Origin: a virus
Strand: one strand, 5' to 3'
IMG/VR virus record: IMGVR_UViG_3300032046_006286
Coordinates: 1-31,348 of that record
DNA: 31,348 nucleotides
Under the pieces are notes generated by a model. That model searched no databases. It saw only the letters and a list, made by a program, of their open reading frames with translations, and was not told where the DNA came from. Numbering within the stretch: the stretch's first letter is position 1; every line of letters begins with the position of its first letter. The position numbers and the translations under genes are program-made. Below, in pieces: positions 20,088 to 28,668 of this stretch.

Positions 20088-20921
20088 ATGCCCGCTCATG
20101 GATTTCTAGGAAACGTCCGCTACGGCGTCGAGGGAACGCCCGGCAGCCGCGTGCTTGAACCAGCCCTGGTGGACATGCCCGATTGGGTGCGCAGCGCCCG
20201 CCGCAATGCCGCGCGCGTCACCAACGAGACCACCGGCGTCGGCTCGCGCGATTCCCAGGGCCAGAACCTGCTCATGCGGCAGCCGGAGCTGGAGGTCGAG
20301 CTCGATGTCGCCGATCCGACGTTCCTGGCGCTCTGCCTCGCCACCGCCGGCGTCCTGCCGTCGCTCACATTCGAGGTCTCGCGCCTCCAGGCCGGCGCCA
20401 CGCTTGCGGAAATCTGGGTGGGTTGCCTGTGCAATTCGCTGCGGATTACCGGCGCCCAGCGCGAGCCGCTCCGCGCCACCGCCCAATTCTGGCCGCTCAC
20501 GGAAGAGTCCGATACCGGCCATGCCTGGGCCGCCCCGGCAGCGCGCCCATTCGGTTTCATCGAGGGGATCATCTCCAGCGGCGGCGAGGTCATCGGATTC
20601 GACATTGACCTCGACCAGGGCCTGATCCGCGATCAGTATATCTCGGTCGCGCCGCCCGCCGATCCCTATGCGCCCAGCTACGTGCTCGTCGGACGCCAGA
20701 GCCTCACCGCGCGCATCCGCAGCGCCTCGATCTATGACATCACCGAAACCGAGAATGTCATTGACGTGACGCTCGTCTTCGACAATGGGATCAACACCCT
20801 GACCATCGCCCTCACCGATGGCATCTACCAGGGCCAGGAAGGCAACATGCCCGCCGATGCCATCCAGGAGTTCGGCATCCCGATCAAGTTCGCCGCTATC
20901 GGCATCAGCAACGGCGCGTAA
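20088..20921 (+). CDS. Tail tube protein
   Basis: This 277-aa protein has a strong ribosome-binding site (AAGGAGAT, 20076-20083). It contains the motifs of phage tail tube proteins: GFLGNVRYGVEGTPGSRVLE at the start, LMRQPELEVELDVADPTFL, PFGFIEGIISSGGEVIGFDI and IYDITETENVIDVTLVFDN. There is no sheath-like gene before it, so it should polymerise as the tube of a non-contractile tail. It is followed by a complete inverted repeat of the ACCACAGAG family. Confidence 0.8.
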   Translation: MPAHGFLGNVRYGVEGTPGSRVLEPALVDMPDWVRSARRNAARVTNETTGVGSRDSQGQNLLMRQPELEVELDVADPTFLALCLATAGVLPSLTFEVSRLQAGATLAEIWVGCLCNSLRITGAQREPLRATAQFWPLTEESDTGHAWAAPAARPFGFIEGIISSGGEVIGFDIDLDQGLIRDQYISVAPPADPYAPSYVLVGRQSLTARIRSASIYDITETENVIDVTLVFDNGINTLTIALTDGIYQGQEGNMPADAIQEFGIPIKFAAIGISNGA

Positions 20922-20930
20922 TCGGCGATC

Positions 20931-21000
20931 TAACCACGGAAAGCACGGAGAACACGGAGATCGGATTTCCCCCTCTGTGCCCTCTGTGTTCTCTGTGGTA
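20931..21000 (+). repeat. Complete ACCACAGAG-type inverted repeat
   Basis: The left arm TAACCACGGAAAGCACGGAG and continuation (20931-20959) pairs with the right arm CTCTGTGCCCTCTGTGTTCT and continuation (20973-21000), giving a stem of nearly 30 bp. It fills the gap between the tail tube and tail chaperone genes. Confidence 0.93.
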
Positions 21001-21031
21001 AAAACCAAACCACACGGTAGGAGTGACGGCA

Positions 21032-21415
21032 ATGAATCGCAGCGAAAAGCGCGCAGCTCAGCGCCTCAAGGTCTCCAAGTACGCGCAATGGATTGCTCTC
21101 CCCCAATTCCCCGATGAGAAGATCCTGGTGCGGCCCATCACCATGTACGATCTGCTCCAGCTCCAAAAGATCGAGCGCGATGAGCAGAACCTGTGGCTGC
21201 TGGTCGAGCCCCTGATCGCCGACTGGACCTTCACCGACGACGACGGCGAGAAGTTGCCGCTGGCCGAGGATGCGATCCGCAACGAGATTCCGATTGCGAT
21301 CATCGGCGCCGCCATCGCCGCCGCGATGGCCCACGTCAGCGGCGAGGGCCGGCTCCCTTTCGTCGGGACATCATCGTCAGCGCCATCACCGGAGAGCCAT
21401 GCGAAACCCGATTAG
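21032..21415 (+). CDS. Tail assembly chaperone, unshifted product (G-like)
   Basis: This 127-aa protein starts at ATG 21032, with AGGAG at 21019-21023. It has MNRSEKRAAQRLKVSKYAQW, ILVRPITMYDLLQLQKIERD and a helical middle typical of tail chaperones that coat the tape measure. The reading ends at the TAG 21413-21415 after a Ser/Pro-rich tail. A CCCTTTC slippery heptamer at 21355-21361 allows a -1 shift into the following ORF. Confidence 0.82.
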   Translation: MNRSEKRAAQRLKVSKYAQWIALPQFPDEKILVRPITMYDLLQLQKIERDEQNLWLLVEPLIADWTFTDDDGEKLPLAEDAIRNEIPIAIIGAAIAAAMAHVSGEGRLPFVGTSSSAPSPESHAKPD

Positions 21416-21609
21416 CCGAGGACCCGCTCCTCGACCAATTGCTGCGCGAGTTCGCCATCGCCCAGGAGTTTCATTGGACCCTGCGCGAGATTCGCGCGAT
21501 GGAGGGATACCCGCATCCCGATCTGATCACGGCCGAGGAATGGCTGCTGTGGCTGGAGATTTCGCGGCTGGTTGCGGCGCATCGCGCCGACCAGATCCGC
21601 CGCCACTGA
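21032..21609 (+). CDS. Tail assembly chaperone, -1 frameshift product (GT-like)
   Basis: Ribosomes slipping -1 at 21355-21361 would join residues 1-110 to 82 residues of the overlapping frame (RRDIIVSAITGEP, ECETRLAEDPLL-type region, LLREFAIAQEFHWTLREIRA, EEWLLWLEISRLV) and stop at 21607-21609. The result is a protein of about 192 aa. The downstream frame has no suitable start codon of its own at its beginning, and its sequence is clearly protein-like. This matches the lambda G/GT and Mu 41/42 arrangement. The tape measure starts 7 bases later. Confidence 0.82.
21355..21361 (+). promoter_or_regulatory. -1 ribosomal frameshift site CCCTTTC
   Basis: The heptamer has the XXXYYYZ form and is correctly phased (C CCT TTC) in the upstream frame. 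After slipping, both tRNAs re-pair on CCC and TTT. No clear stimulatory stem was found by eye. Confidence 0.8.
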
Positions 21610-21615
21610 TCTAAC

Positions 21616-24291
21616 ATGCCCGAAGAAACCCTCGATATAGTAGTCCGCGCGAAAGACCAAGCGTCCGCCGCCCTGCAAAATGTCCAGCAGGGCATCCAGG
21701 GCGTCAAGCAGGCGGCGGTCAGCGCCACCGATGCCGTCCGCGCGCAGCAAATCAAAACCCTCCAGGGCGCCCTCGCCGATCCCACGGGTTTGAGCCGGAA
21801 AACGCGGCAGATGGCCGAGGAAACGCTCCACCACCTCGGCGCTCTCGTGCCCAAGGCACTCCCCGCGCCTAAAATCCCGGCGATCAAAATGCCGGTGTTG
21901 CCGCCACTCAAGCCGCCCGAGTTCAAGCCTCCCACCATCAGGGCGCCGCGCATCCAGCCGCTCGATATGCGGCCCGTCACCCAGCCCTTGGCAAACTTCC
22001 AGCCTCACGTCGCCCGCATTAATCTCCTCGGCGCCGGCATCCTCGCCCTGCAAGGCCCGCTGGGCGTGGTGGCGGGCTTGTTTCAGGGCTTGGGATCGGT
22101 CGCCGGGAATGTCCTCCGTTCCATCATCTCGGGCGTCATGAGGCTCGCCCAGGCGATTCTGTCGCTGGCCCTCGACGCCCTGCATAAGCTGACCCTCGCC
22201 TTTGGCGCGGCCGCCGCGGCCGCCGCCGCCCTCGTCGCGGTCGTCCTTAAGCTCGGCTTCTCTTACATTGGCTTCGCCAATGAGCAAAAAAATGCCCTGA
22301 CGGTCATGCTCGGTTCCCGCCGCGCCGCCGAGGGTCTTTATAACTGGATGGAAAAGCTAGCGGGATCCCTGCGCATTGACCCCAGGCCGCTGATTGAGGC
22401 CGGTCGGAAAATGGTCGCCTTCGGCATCAATGTCAAACAAACCCTGCCCTGGGCCCTCGATCTCGCCGCCGCCATGAAGGAGCCGATCGCAGGAGTCGCG
22501 GAGATGCTCGGGCGGGTCGAGATGGAGCAGGCGCTGATGCGCAGCCTCGCCGGCATGGGCATCGGCAAAAAGCGCCTGATGGAGGTCGGCGTCCAATTCA
22601 AGGGCGAGCAGATCGTCAACCGCGCGCAACTCATGGCGGGCCTCAAAGCCATCGTCACCCGCGATTTCCCCAACATGGCCGCGCAGGGACGGAGCGAATT
22701 GGCGCGGATTTGGCAGCAGATCAAAACCAACATCACCGAGGCCGCCGCCGAGATTTCCGCCGGCCCTTATCGCGTCCTTCAGGGCGCCGGCGATAAACTC
22801 CTCACCAGTTGGGAAAACCTGCGGAAGTCCGACGCCTGGACTCGCATCAAAGACCGCGCCGGCGGCGCGCTCGCCTGGATCGCGCAACAGATCACCGCCC
22901 TGATCGGCGGCGCGCCGCAGCTCCTCTCCTGGTTCGCGCGGATATTCGATGCCGCGCCCATCGAGGAGTTTTTGGGGATGATCAAGGGCGTCGCCGATTT
23001 CCTGCGCGGCGAGCTGCCCAAGGCCGCCCAGCGCGCGGGGGCGATCATCAGCGGCCACATGCGCGCCTCGGGCATTGATACGAGCAATGTTTGGCAGGCC
23101 GTGGGGACCTTCATCGTCAAGGCCATCGCCGGGGCCGAAGCCGGGCTCTTCGCATTCGCCGAGGAATGGCCCAAGGTCTTCGCGTGGATCAAACGCATCG
23201 CCAGTGATTTCGTGGCCAGCCTGCGCGCAACATTTGATACCCTGCTCATCTTCTTCGATGACCTCGGCAGCTCCATCGCCGAGATCCATGCCCTCATTCT
23301 CCGCATCGCCGGCGCCATCAACATCACGAGCACGGCCGCGATCGCTCTTTATAAAATTAGGAACCCGCTACAATTCGGTGGGGTTCGCGTCTTCAAGGAA
23401 GTCACCGCTGATATTAGGGAGGCGATCGCCACCAATGCGCGCTGGACAAAAGAGGCCGGCGCGCTCTGGCGCGGCGGGTACAAAGAGCGGCGGCGAATGG
23501 AGCAGCGCCCGCCCGCCGAGAAGGCTTATGAGGAATATGTCGCCCGCCCGCAATACGACGCCCGCCGCGCCGAGCAGCTCTATCAGGCGATGATCCGCGA
23601 ATCCAAGGCCAAACGGAAGGACGACGAGGGCATCGCTCCCTGGACTGCCGTCACCACCACCGTTGCCGCCGCGGTCGCGGCATTCAAGGCCACCAAGTTC
23701 GTCATGCCGCGCGTCCAACTGCCCCCGCCCATCCAGCCCGAGCGGATCGAGGATGCCGCACGCGGCGGCACCCACACCGGCGTCGTCGAGGGTATGGCCT
23801 CCATCGCCGACGATTTTGTGACCAAGGTTTGGGGCGCGAGCGCCGAAATGCTCAAACGGGCCGGCGTCAGCCCCATGTGGCTCGAATCTATCGGCGTCCA
23901 TACTGGAGCACGGGCACTCCTGCCCGCGCCCGCCGCCCTCCCTGGAGCACAGCCCGCAACTGGAGCACAGGCACTCATGCCTGTGGGCGCCAAGAAGGCC
24001 GAGGCCCTCCCTGGAGCACAGGCACTCCTGCCTGTGGGTGGGGTCCCTCCCGCCGAGCCCCCATCTTTCGCCGAGCGCATCTGGCGCGGCATGAGTACCA
24101 TGTTCCCCGCCGCCCCGCGCCTCGCCCCCGCCGCCGCCGGCGCCGGACCACCGATCCACGTCAACCTCGGCGGCCTCACCGTCAATTCCCAGGCCGATCT
24201 CGCGGGCGCCCTCAAATCTCCCGCCGCCAAGCGCGACTTCGAGCGCGCCCTCGAAAGTTTCCTCGGCGACTGGCTGCGGAGATATCGCTAG
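21616..24291 (+). CDS. Tail tape measure protein
   Basis: This 891-aa protein sets tail length. It starts with LDIVVRAKDQASAALQNVQQ, which is typical of tape measures. A hydrophobic, glycine/alanine-rich stretch follows at residues about 139-222 (including AFGAAAAAAAALVAVVLKLG) and then long helical regions. By the usual 0.15 nm per residue the tail would be roughly 130 nm, an estimate only. Residues about 763-807 (GARALLPAPAALPGAQPATG, GAQALMPVG, GAQALLPVG) are encoded by hairpin repeats. Its TAG overlaps the next GTG start. Confidence 0.88.
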   Translation: MPEETLDIVVRAKDQASAALQNVQQGIQGVKQAAVSATDAVRAQQIKTLQGALADPTGLSRKTRQMAEETLHHLGALVPKALPAPKIPAIKMPVLPPLKPPEFKPPTIRAPRIQPLDMRPVTQPLANFQPHVARINLLGAGILALQGPLGVVAGLFQGLGSVAGNVLRSIISGVMRLAQAILSLALDALHKLTLAFGAAAAAAAALVAVVLKLGFSYIGFANEQKNALTVMLGSRRAAEGLYNWMEKLAGSLRIDPRPLIEAGRKMVAFGINVKQTLPWALDLAAAMKEPIAGVAEMLGRVEMEQALMRSLAGMGIGKKRLMEVGVQFKGEQIVNRAQLMAGLKAIVTRDFPNMAAQGRSELARIWQQIKTNITEAAAEISAGPYRVLQGAGDKLLTSWENLRKSDAWTRIKDRAGGALAWIAQQITALIGGAPQLLSWFARIFDAAPIEEFLGMIKGVADFLRGELPKAAQRAGAIISGHMRASGIDTSNVWQAVGTFIVKAIAGAEAGLFAFAEEWPKVFAWIKRIASDFVASLRATFDTLLIFFDDLGSSIAEIHALILRIAGAINITSTAAIALYKIRNPLQFGGVRVFKEVTADIREAIATNARWTKEAGALWRGGYKERRRMEQRPPAEKAYEEYVARPQYDARRAEQLYQAMIRESKAKRKDDEGIAPWTAVTTTVAAAVAAFKATKFVMPRVQLPPPIQPERIEDAARGGTHTGVVEGMASIADDFVTKVWGASAEMLKRAGVSPMWLESIGVHTGARALLPAPAALPGAQPATGAQALMPVGAKKAEALPGAQALLPVGGVPPAEPPSFAERIWRGMSTMFPAAPRLAPAAAGAGPPIHVNLGGLTVNSQADLAGALKSPAAKRDFERALESFLGDWLRRYR
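23904..24037 (+). repeat. GGAG-type hairpin repeats inside the tape measure gene
   Basis: Full copies at 23904-23928, 23961-23987 and 24012-24037 and a truncated one at 23943-23952 share TGGAGCAC heads. All are in the same reading frame, giving repeated GA(R/Q)AL(L/M)PxG peptides. Confidence 0.9.
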
Positions 24292-26522
24292 TGGCGCTGC
24301 CCACCTATCGCCGCTTCCACGCCTACCAATCCGGCCGCCAACCGCCGTATTCGATTCAGGACTGGCCCATCATGCTCATGGATATGCCGGGCGATCCGCT
24401 CGCAACCTCCATCTACGACGCCGCGGTCGCCGCCCATGCCGGCCATGATTATCTCTATCTTCTCGAAGAGCGCCCCCTCGAAGGCGAGCCGTACAACACC
24501 CGCCGCATCACCAAACGCTATTGGGATGACGATGACCCGGTGCATCGCGCCGGCGACTTCATCGCCCACAGCGATCCCGGCGGCGCGCCCACCCATGCTT
24601 ACAGCCACCTGTCCGCTGATGCCGCCGGTGCCTACCTCTACAACATCGCGGTCCAGGCCGGCGCGTCCCCAGGATACCAGGGCGTCCGCGACACCATCGT
24701 CCTGTGGCAGAAGCGTTCCCCCAACGACCTCTCGATTGTGAGCTCGTGGGATGTCTCCACCATTCTCAACGATTTCGCCTTCGCCGCCGCCCCATGCCAG
24801 CGCTATCCCGCGACTGGCGAGCGCATGGATGAAATCTTCGGCGCGCGCCCCGCCCCCGCCGCCGGCCATGCTTACCTCATGCGCCGCTACTGGATCTGGC
24901 CCAGCATGGATCCCGATTATTGCTTGGTTTCGCAGCGGGCCGTCTTTGGCTGGGACATCATTGACTTCAACCTCGCCGCCGGCACATACTCGATTAAGGT
25001 TGACATGCCGCCGCCCGCCGGCGGCCACAGCGCCATCAAGCAGACCGTCGCTGTCCCAGGTCTCCACATGGCCGTCGCCGATGATGGCGACTCGATTTGG
25101 TTCTGCCAGAAACACGCCGGCCCCGCAGCCTCTAACTACCCGACGCGCACGGGAATCTGGCGCAGCGCAGATGGCGGAGCGAACTTCACCGGCCCCCAAC
25201 TCGCCGGCGCGGGCAATCACCTCAATCCCTATGACGCCGCCGCGGTTGATAATCAGCCGCTCCTGCTTTGGGTTGTCCCGTATTATAATGGTCCGCCGGT
25301 TGATCCAGATAAGACGGGCTTTCATATCCACGCGCTCAATCTGCGCAATACCGCCGATCCCCTGCCTTTCTATTGGGGGCGCCATCCCGCCCCTATGTCG
25401 GGAGGAATACCGCCCGGCCACGAACTTTGCGAGTTCGGCGTGGACTCCGACATGTGGCGCTACGTGCATCCCGCGCCCACTTTCTGCCGCTTCACCTACC
25501 ATGCGGATCCCGCGCTCCAGCGCCTGATGCTCCCCGGCGGCACCAAATGGACTGATTCGTCCCCCCATCATAGCCCGTGGTATTGGTCCGCACCGGCGAC
25601 GCCTTTTACCGGCGATTATGCTGCCCTCTGGCTCTTCGCCCCTCGCATCGCCGCTCCCGCGGACCTCAACCTCGTCCAGGACATCGCCGATCTCATCCAC
25701 ATCCACGTCGTCGGCGATGATGGCCTCCGCCAGTACCGCGCGCCGATCGCCGACGTTGCCGCCGCCGAGCCCACCGTCATCGGCGATTACGGCGTCGCCG
25801 GTTGCGTCCGGCAGCCGGACGGTTTGCTGCGGTTGCTGGTCTCGACTGAGACCGGAATCAGCGGGCTTACCTCCGACGACGACGGCGCCACCTGGTCCGA
25901 GCCCACCGATATTCCCGCCCTCGCCGGCTGCTCCCGCCCGTCGCTTCATCCTCTCGCCGCCGGCGCCGCCCCCCAATCCCCCGGCGGCGGCGGTCGCAAG
26001 CCGATGACCTATCTCCTCTCGGCCTGGACCGATGATGATATTCGCATTTATCGCGCCCAGGATGCCCAGGCGTGGGCGCAGATTTCCGTCCTCGCCGCGG
26101 GTGTCCCCGAACAGAAGACGGACCTGATCGTCAACCCCGATGGCCGTCTCCGCGCCTATTACTACAGCATCCAGGGCGACATCTACAGCCGCGCATCGGC
26201 CACCGAGGGTCACGGATGGTTTGCCGTGCCCCTTGCGCTCTCCGGTTGCACCCATCCTGCCGCCCTCATCCTCCCGCACGGCGAGGTTCTGCTCGCCGCC
26301 TGGCAGGGCGATCAGCTCGTGATCGCCCGCAGCCATGATGGAAAAGCCTTCGGCGCCCCGCTCAACGTCCGCGACGCCGGCGGCGCCGCCGTCCCCGAGC
26401 ACGGCTCGCCCCACAAAACCGCCCTCGCCCGCGCCCTCGATGGCATGATCTATCTCTGGTTCTTCGACTCCGACGAATTGAAAGTGACGACCTCCGATGA
26501 CTCCGGCCACACCTGGCAATAA
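24291..26522 (+). CDS. Asp-box (BNR) beta-propeller tail protein
   Basis: This 743-aa protein starts at GTG 24291, overlapping the tape measure stop. It carries Asp-box motifs of sialidase-type propellers: SADGGANF (292-299), SDDDGATW (528-535), a degenerate SHDGKAF (681-687) and SDDSGHTW (735-742), the last just before the stop. The protein is Trp/Tyr-rich throughout. Asp-boxes occur in sialidases and other glycan-binding or glycan-cleaving propellers. No full sialidase active site (Arg triad, Tyr/Glu) was identified, so a cell-surface glycan adhesin or depolymerase of the tail tip is the likely role. Typical transposable siphophages do not, to my knowledge, have this gene here. Confidence 0.7.
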   Translation: MALPTYRRFHAYQSGRQPPYSIQDWPIMLMDMPGDPLATSIYDAAVAAHAGHDYLYLLEERPLEGEPYNTRRITKRYWDDDDPVHRAGDFIAHSDPGGAPTHAYSHLSADAAGAYLYNIAVQAGASPGYQGVRDTIVLWQKRSPNDLSIVSSWDVSTILNDFAFAAAPCQRYPATGERMDEIFGARPAPAAGHAYLMRRYWIWPSMDPDYCLVSQRAVFGWDIIDFNLAAGTYSIKVDMPPPAGGHSAIKQTVAVPGLHMAVADDGDSIWFCQKHAGPAASNYPTRTGIWRSADGGANFTGPQLAGAGNHLNPYDAAAVDNQPLLLWVVPYYNGPPVDPDKTGFHIHALNLRNTADPLPFYWGRHPAPMSGGIPPGHELCEFGVDSDMWRYVHPAPTFCRFTYHADPALQRLMLPGGTKWTDSSPHHSPWYWSAPATPFTGDYAALWLFAPRIAAPADLNLVQDIADLIHIHVVGDDGLRQYRAPIADVAAAEPTVIGDYGVAGCVRQPDGLLRLLVSTETGISGLTSDDDGATWSEPTDIPALAGCSRPSLHPLAAGAAPQSPGGGGRKPMTYLLSAWTDDDIRIYRAQDAQAWAQISVLAAGVPEQKTDLIVNPDGRLRAYYYSIQGDIYSRASATEGHGWFAVPLALSGCTHPAALILPHGEVLLAAWQGDQLVIARSHDGKAFGAPLNVRDAGGAAVPEHGSPHKTALARALDGMIYLWFFDSDELKVTTSDDSGHTWQ

Positions 26523-26529
26523 AGGAATC

Positions 26530-26598
26530 AACCACAGAGCACACCGAGAACATGGAGAGGAGCAATTCTTCTCTGTGGCCTCTGTGATCTCCGTGGTT
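26530..26598 (+). repeat. Complete ACCACAGAG-type inverted repeat
   Basis: The arms AACCACAGAGCACACCGAGA and continuation (26530-26560) and CTCTGTGGCCTCTGTGATCT and continuation (26571-26598) form an imperfect stem of nearly 30 bp. It fills the gap before the next ATG at 26609 and leaves no visible ribosome-binding site for it. Confidence 0.92.
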
Positions 26599-26608
26599 CA
26601 ATAAACCC

Positions 26609-28666
26609 ATGCTCGTTGAGCTCCAGCTTGATACTGACCGCTTCTCCCCCAAGGACAAGGGCTTTGTCCTCGACCTCACCGGCGACGAAGCGTGGGATCT
26701 GGTCGAGAACGATCAAAACTGCGTCCTCGAACCCAATTCCCGTTACGTCATCCTCGACCCCATTCGGGATTTCCTGTGCGAGGAAAAGACGGATTTCACG
26801 CTCTCCGATGCCGCCAACTGGGAAGAGTTGGCCGATGTGACCTGGTTCACTGGCCGGGCGCTGCATCATCGCTCCATCGTGAACACCACCGCCACCTATA
26901 CCGCCGCTCTGGAGAAGAACCAGGCGACCATCATCGGCCTCGCCCTCGCCCGGCCGATTGACGACGCCCCGATCGTCCTCAAGTGGGGCATCGTATCCGG
27001 CGTCGCCCAAATCACCCTAACCCTTGAGGTCGGCAAGCGCCCCAAGGTCGAGATTCTCGACATCTCCCAATCCGTGCCCTACCCCACCATGACCTTCGAG
27101 CTTCCCGACGTGCTCGACGCCAAAACCCTTTTCGCGCAGCCTATCCGCATCGTCTGCCTGCCCCTGCGCCAGCGCCTCCTCATCTACTCCGATCTCTGGG
27201 GCGATTGGTGGATGTCCCCCGCCTGGGAGACCAAACCCTCGTGGTCATATCCGCCGCCCCCGGATCCCCCGGCCACCCATTATTACTGCCTCCGCGCCGG
27301 CCAGTTCAGCGTCAATTTCCAGGGCATCGGCTATCTCAGCTTCCGCCCCATGAGCTACCAGGCGACCGGCCAGTTCGACATCCCGTTCGAGCTTCCATAT
27401 ACCCCGACCGAGCTGCCCACGAGCGCGATTGACTGGGAGGTCTTCTCCGGCTGCGGCGCCATGCTCGCGCTCTACCGCCCCAATGGCGATCCTTATGAGC
27501 TTGGCGACACCGAGGGCTATGCTCGCGTCTCGCTCACCGGCCCCGCCACCCGCACCCCGATCGTCAACAAAATCAAGGTCATCTGGCCGCCGACCGCCGA
27601 GTTCGTCGAGGGCAATCCCGTCGCCCCCGATCTTATAGAGGCCGAGGAGATTCTTTCCGCCGATCCCGGCGCCGACTCCTGGCGCTTCGTCATCCGCCCC
27701 GGCCCCGGCGAGGCTGAGCTTTGGCATCGCCCCAATCTCCCCTTCCTCGTCACCGTTGATGGCGATACCCCGCGCATGGTCGGCTCCTGCGACACTCCGA
27801 CCCGCCGCGAATCCGCCGCCGATGGCGCCAATCAAACCTATGAGATCAAGCTCCGTTCCGGCCTCAAGCGCCTGGAGCACGCGTTGCTGGTGCGCGCCGC
27901 CCCGAATGCCGGCAACGATGGCATGGCCTTCGACGGCATGCCGCTCGATGATGTGATCACCTGGCTGCTCCAGCTCGCCGGCGCCGATGATTCCGAAATC
28001 CACGTCTCGGCCAACGCCACCGGCCTCCCCCAAGCGGAAGATGGTAAACCGCCGCTCTACAAGTTCGACGGCGGGGTTTCGGTCAAGCGCGCCATCGAGC
28101 AGCTCCGCGACGAATGGGCGACGGATTGGCTGTTCGGGCACCTGCCCGACGGCTTCCATTTCGCCGCCCCGCCCGATCCCGGCACCCCGTCATTCACCTT
28201 CCTGCGCGGCGAGGACCCCGGCGGCGATCCCGACCAGTATGTCGGCGAGCTTGAGATTTGGAGCGATGATTCCGAGTTTATCAATTACCTCGTGGTGTGG
28301 GGCCAGGATGATGAGGGCAATCCCATCCGCAGCGACGAGATCAAGGATCAGCCAAGCGTGGATGACCCCGAGGCTGATGATTACGTCGGCGACTGGCGCG
28401 AGTGCATTGTCATCAACTCCTCGATCAATACCGTCGCCAAAGCCAACATCGTGGCTAACAAAATCTGGTCAGTGGGGAATCACCTCCCGCGATTCGTCCG
28501 CTTCCAGGCCCACTTTCAGAAAACCCTGCGCCCCTGGTCCGTGGTGGAGGTCGAATACAGCGCCGGCGAAACGCCGACTTATCTCACCGTCCGCCTGCTC
28601 GAAATGCGTACCCGGTTTTTGCCCAATCTGGCGTTGACCGATTACTCCGGGGAGATCCTCTCGTGA
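26609..28666 (+). CDS. Baseplate hub-like tail protein
   Basis: This 685-aa protein starts MLVELQLDTDRFSPKDKGFV. The C-terminal half has features of gpD/hub-like proteins: DGMPLDDVITWLLQLAGADD, GGVSVKRAIEQLRDEWATDW and INYLVVWGQDDEGNPIRSDE, followed by strands near WSVVEVEYSAGETPTYLTVR. The first half is unassigned beta-rich sequence. Its place after the tape measure and before the fibre fits a hub that closes the tube and carries the fibre. The family call is tentative. Confidence 0.55.
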   Translation: MLVELQLDTDRFSPKDKGFVLDLTGDEAWDLVENDQNCVLEPNSRYVILDPIRDFLCEEKTDFTLSDAANWEELADVTWFTGRALHHRSIVNTTATYTAALEKNQATIIGLALARPIDDAPIVLKWGIVSGVAQITLTLEVGKRPKVEILDISQSVPYPTMTFELPDVLDAKTLFAQPIRIVCLPLRQRLLIYSDLWGDWWMSPAWETKPSWSYPPPPDPPATHYYCLRAGQFSVNFQGIGYLSFRPMSYQATGQFDIPFELPYTPTELPTSAIDWEVFSGCGAMLALYRPNGDPYELGDTEGYARVSLTGPATRTPIVNKIKVIWPPTAEFVEGNPVAPDLIEAEEILSADPGADSWRFVIRPGPGEAELWHRPNLPFLVTVDGDTPRMVGSCDTPTRRESAADGANQTYEIKLRSGLKRLEHALLVRAAPNAGNDGMAFDGMPLDDVITWLLQLAGADDSEIHVSANATGLPQAEDGKPPLYKFDGGVSVKRAIEQLRDEWATDWLFGHLPDGFHFAAPPDPGTPSFTFLRGEDPGGDPDQYVGELEIWSDDSEFINYLVVWGQDDEGNPIRSDEIKDQPSVDDPEADDYVGDWRECIVINSSINTVAKANIVANKIWSVGNHLPRFVRFQAHFQKTLRPWSVVEVEYSAGETPTYLTVRLLEMRTRFLPNLALTDYSGEILS

Positions 28667-28668
28667 TC

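Noticed and set aside
23829-24290. Upstream extension of the Asp-box gene into the tape measure region
   Set aside because: The region is coded in the tape measure frame, and the GTG at 24291 overlaps the tape measure stop, a coupling seen throughout the window.
25270-25290. TATAAT-like sequence
   Set aside because: It lies inside the Asp-box gene without a -35 element, a TG extension or any change in gene organisation.
24288-26531. 747-aa antisense open reading frame
   Set aside because: It is a GC-rich mirror of the Asp-box gene, with no start signal or domain and composition typical of shadow frames. The 592-aa antisense frame at 13121-14899 is rejected for the same reasons.
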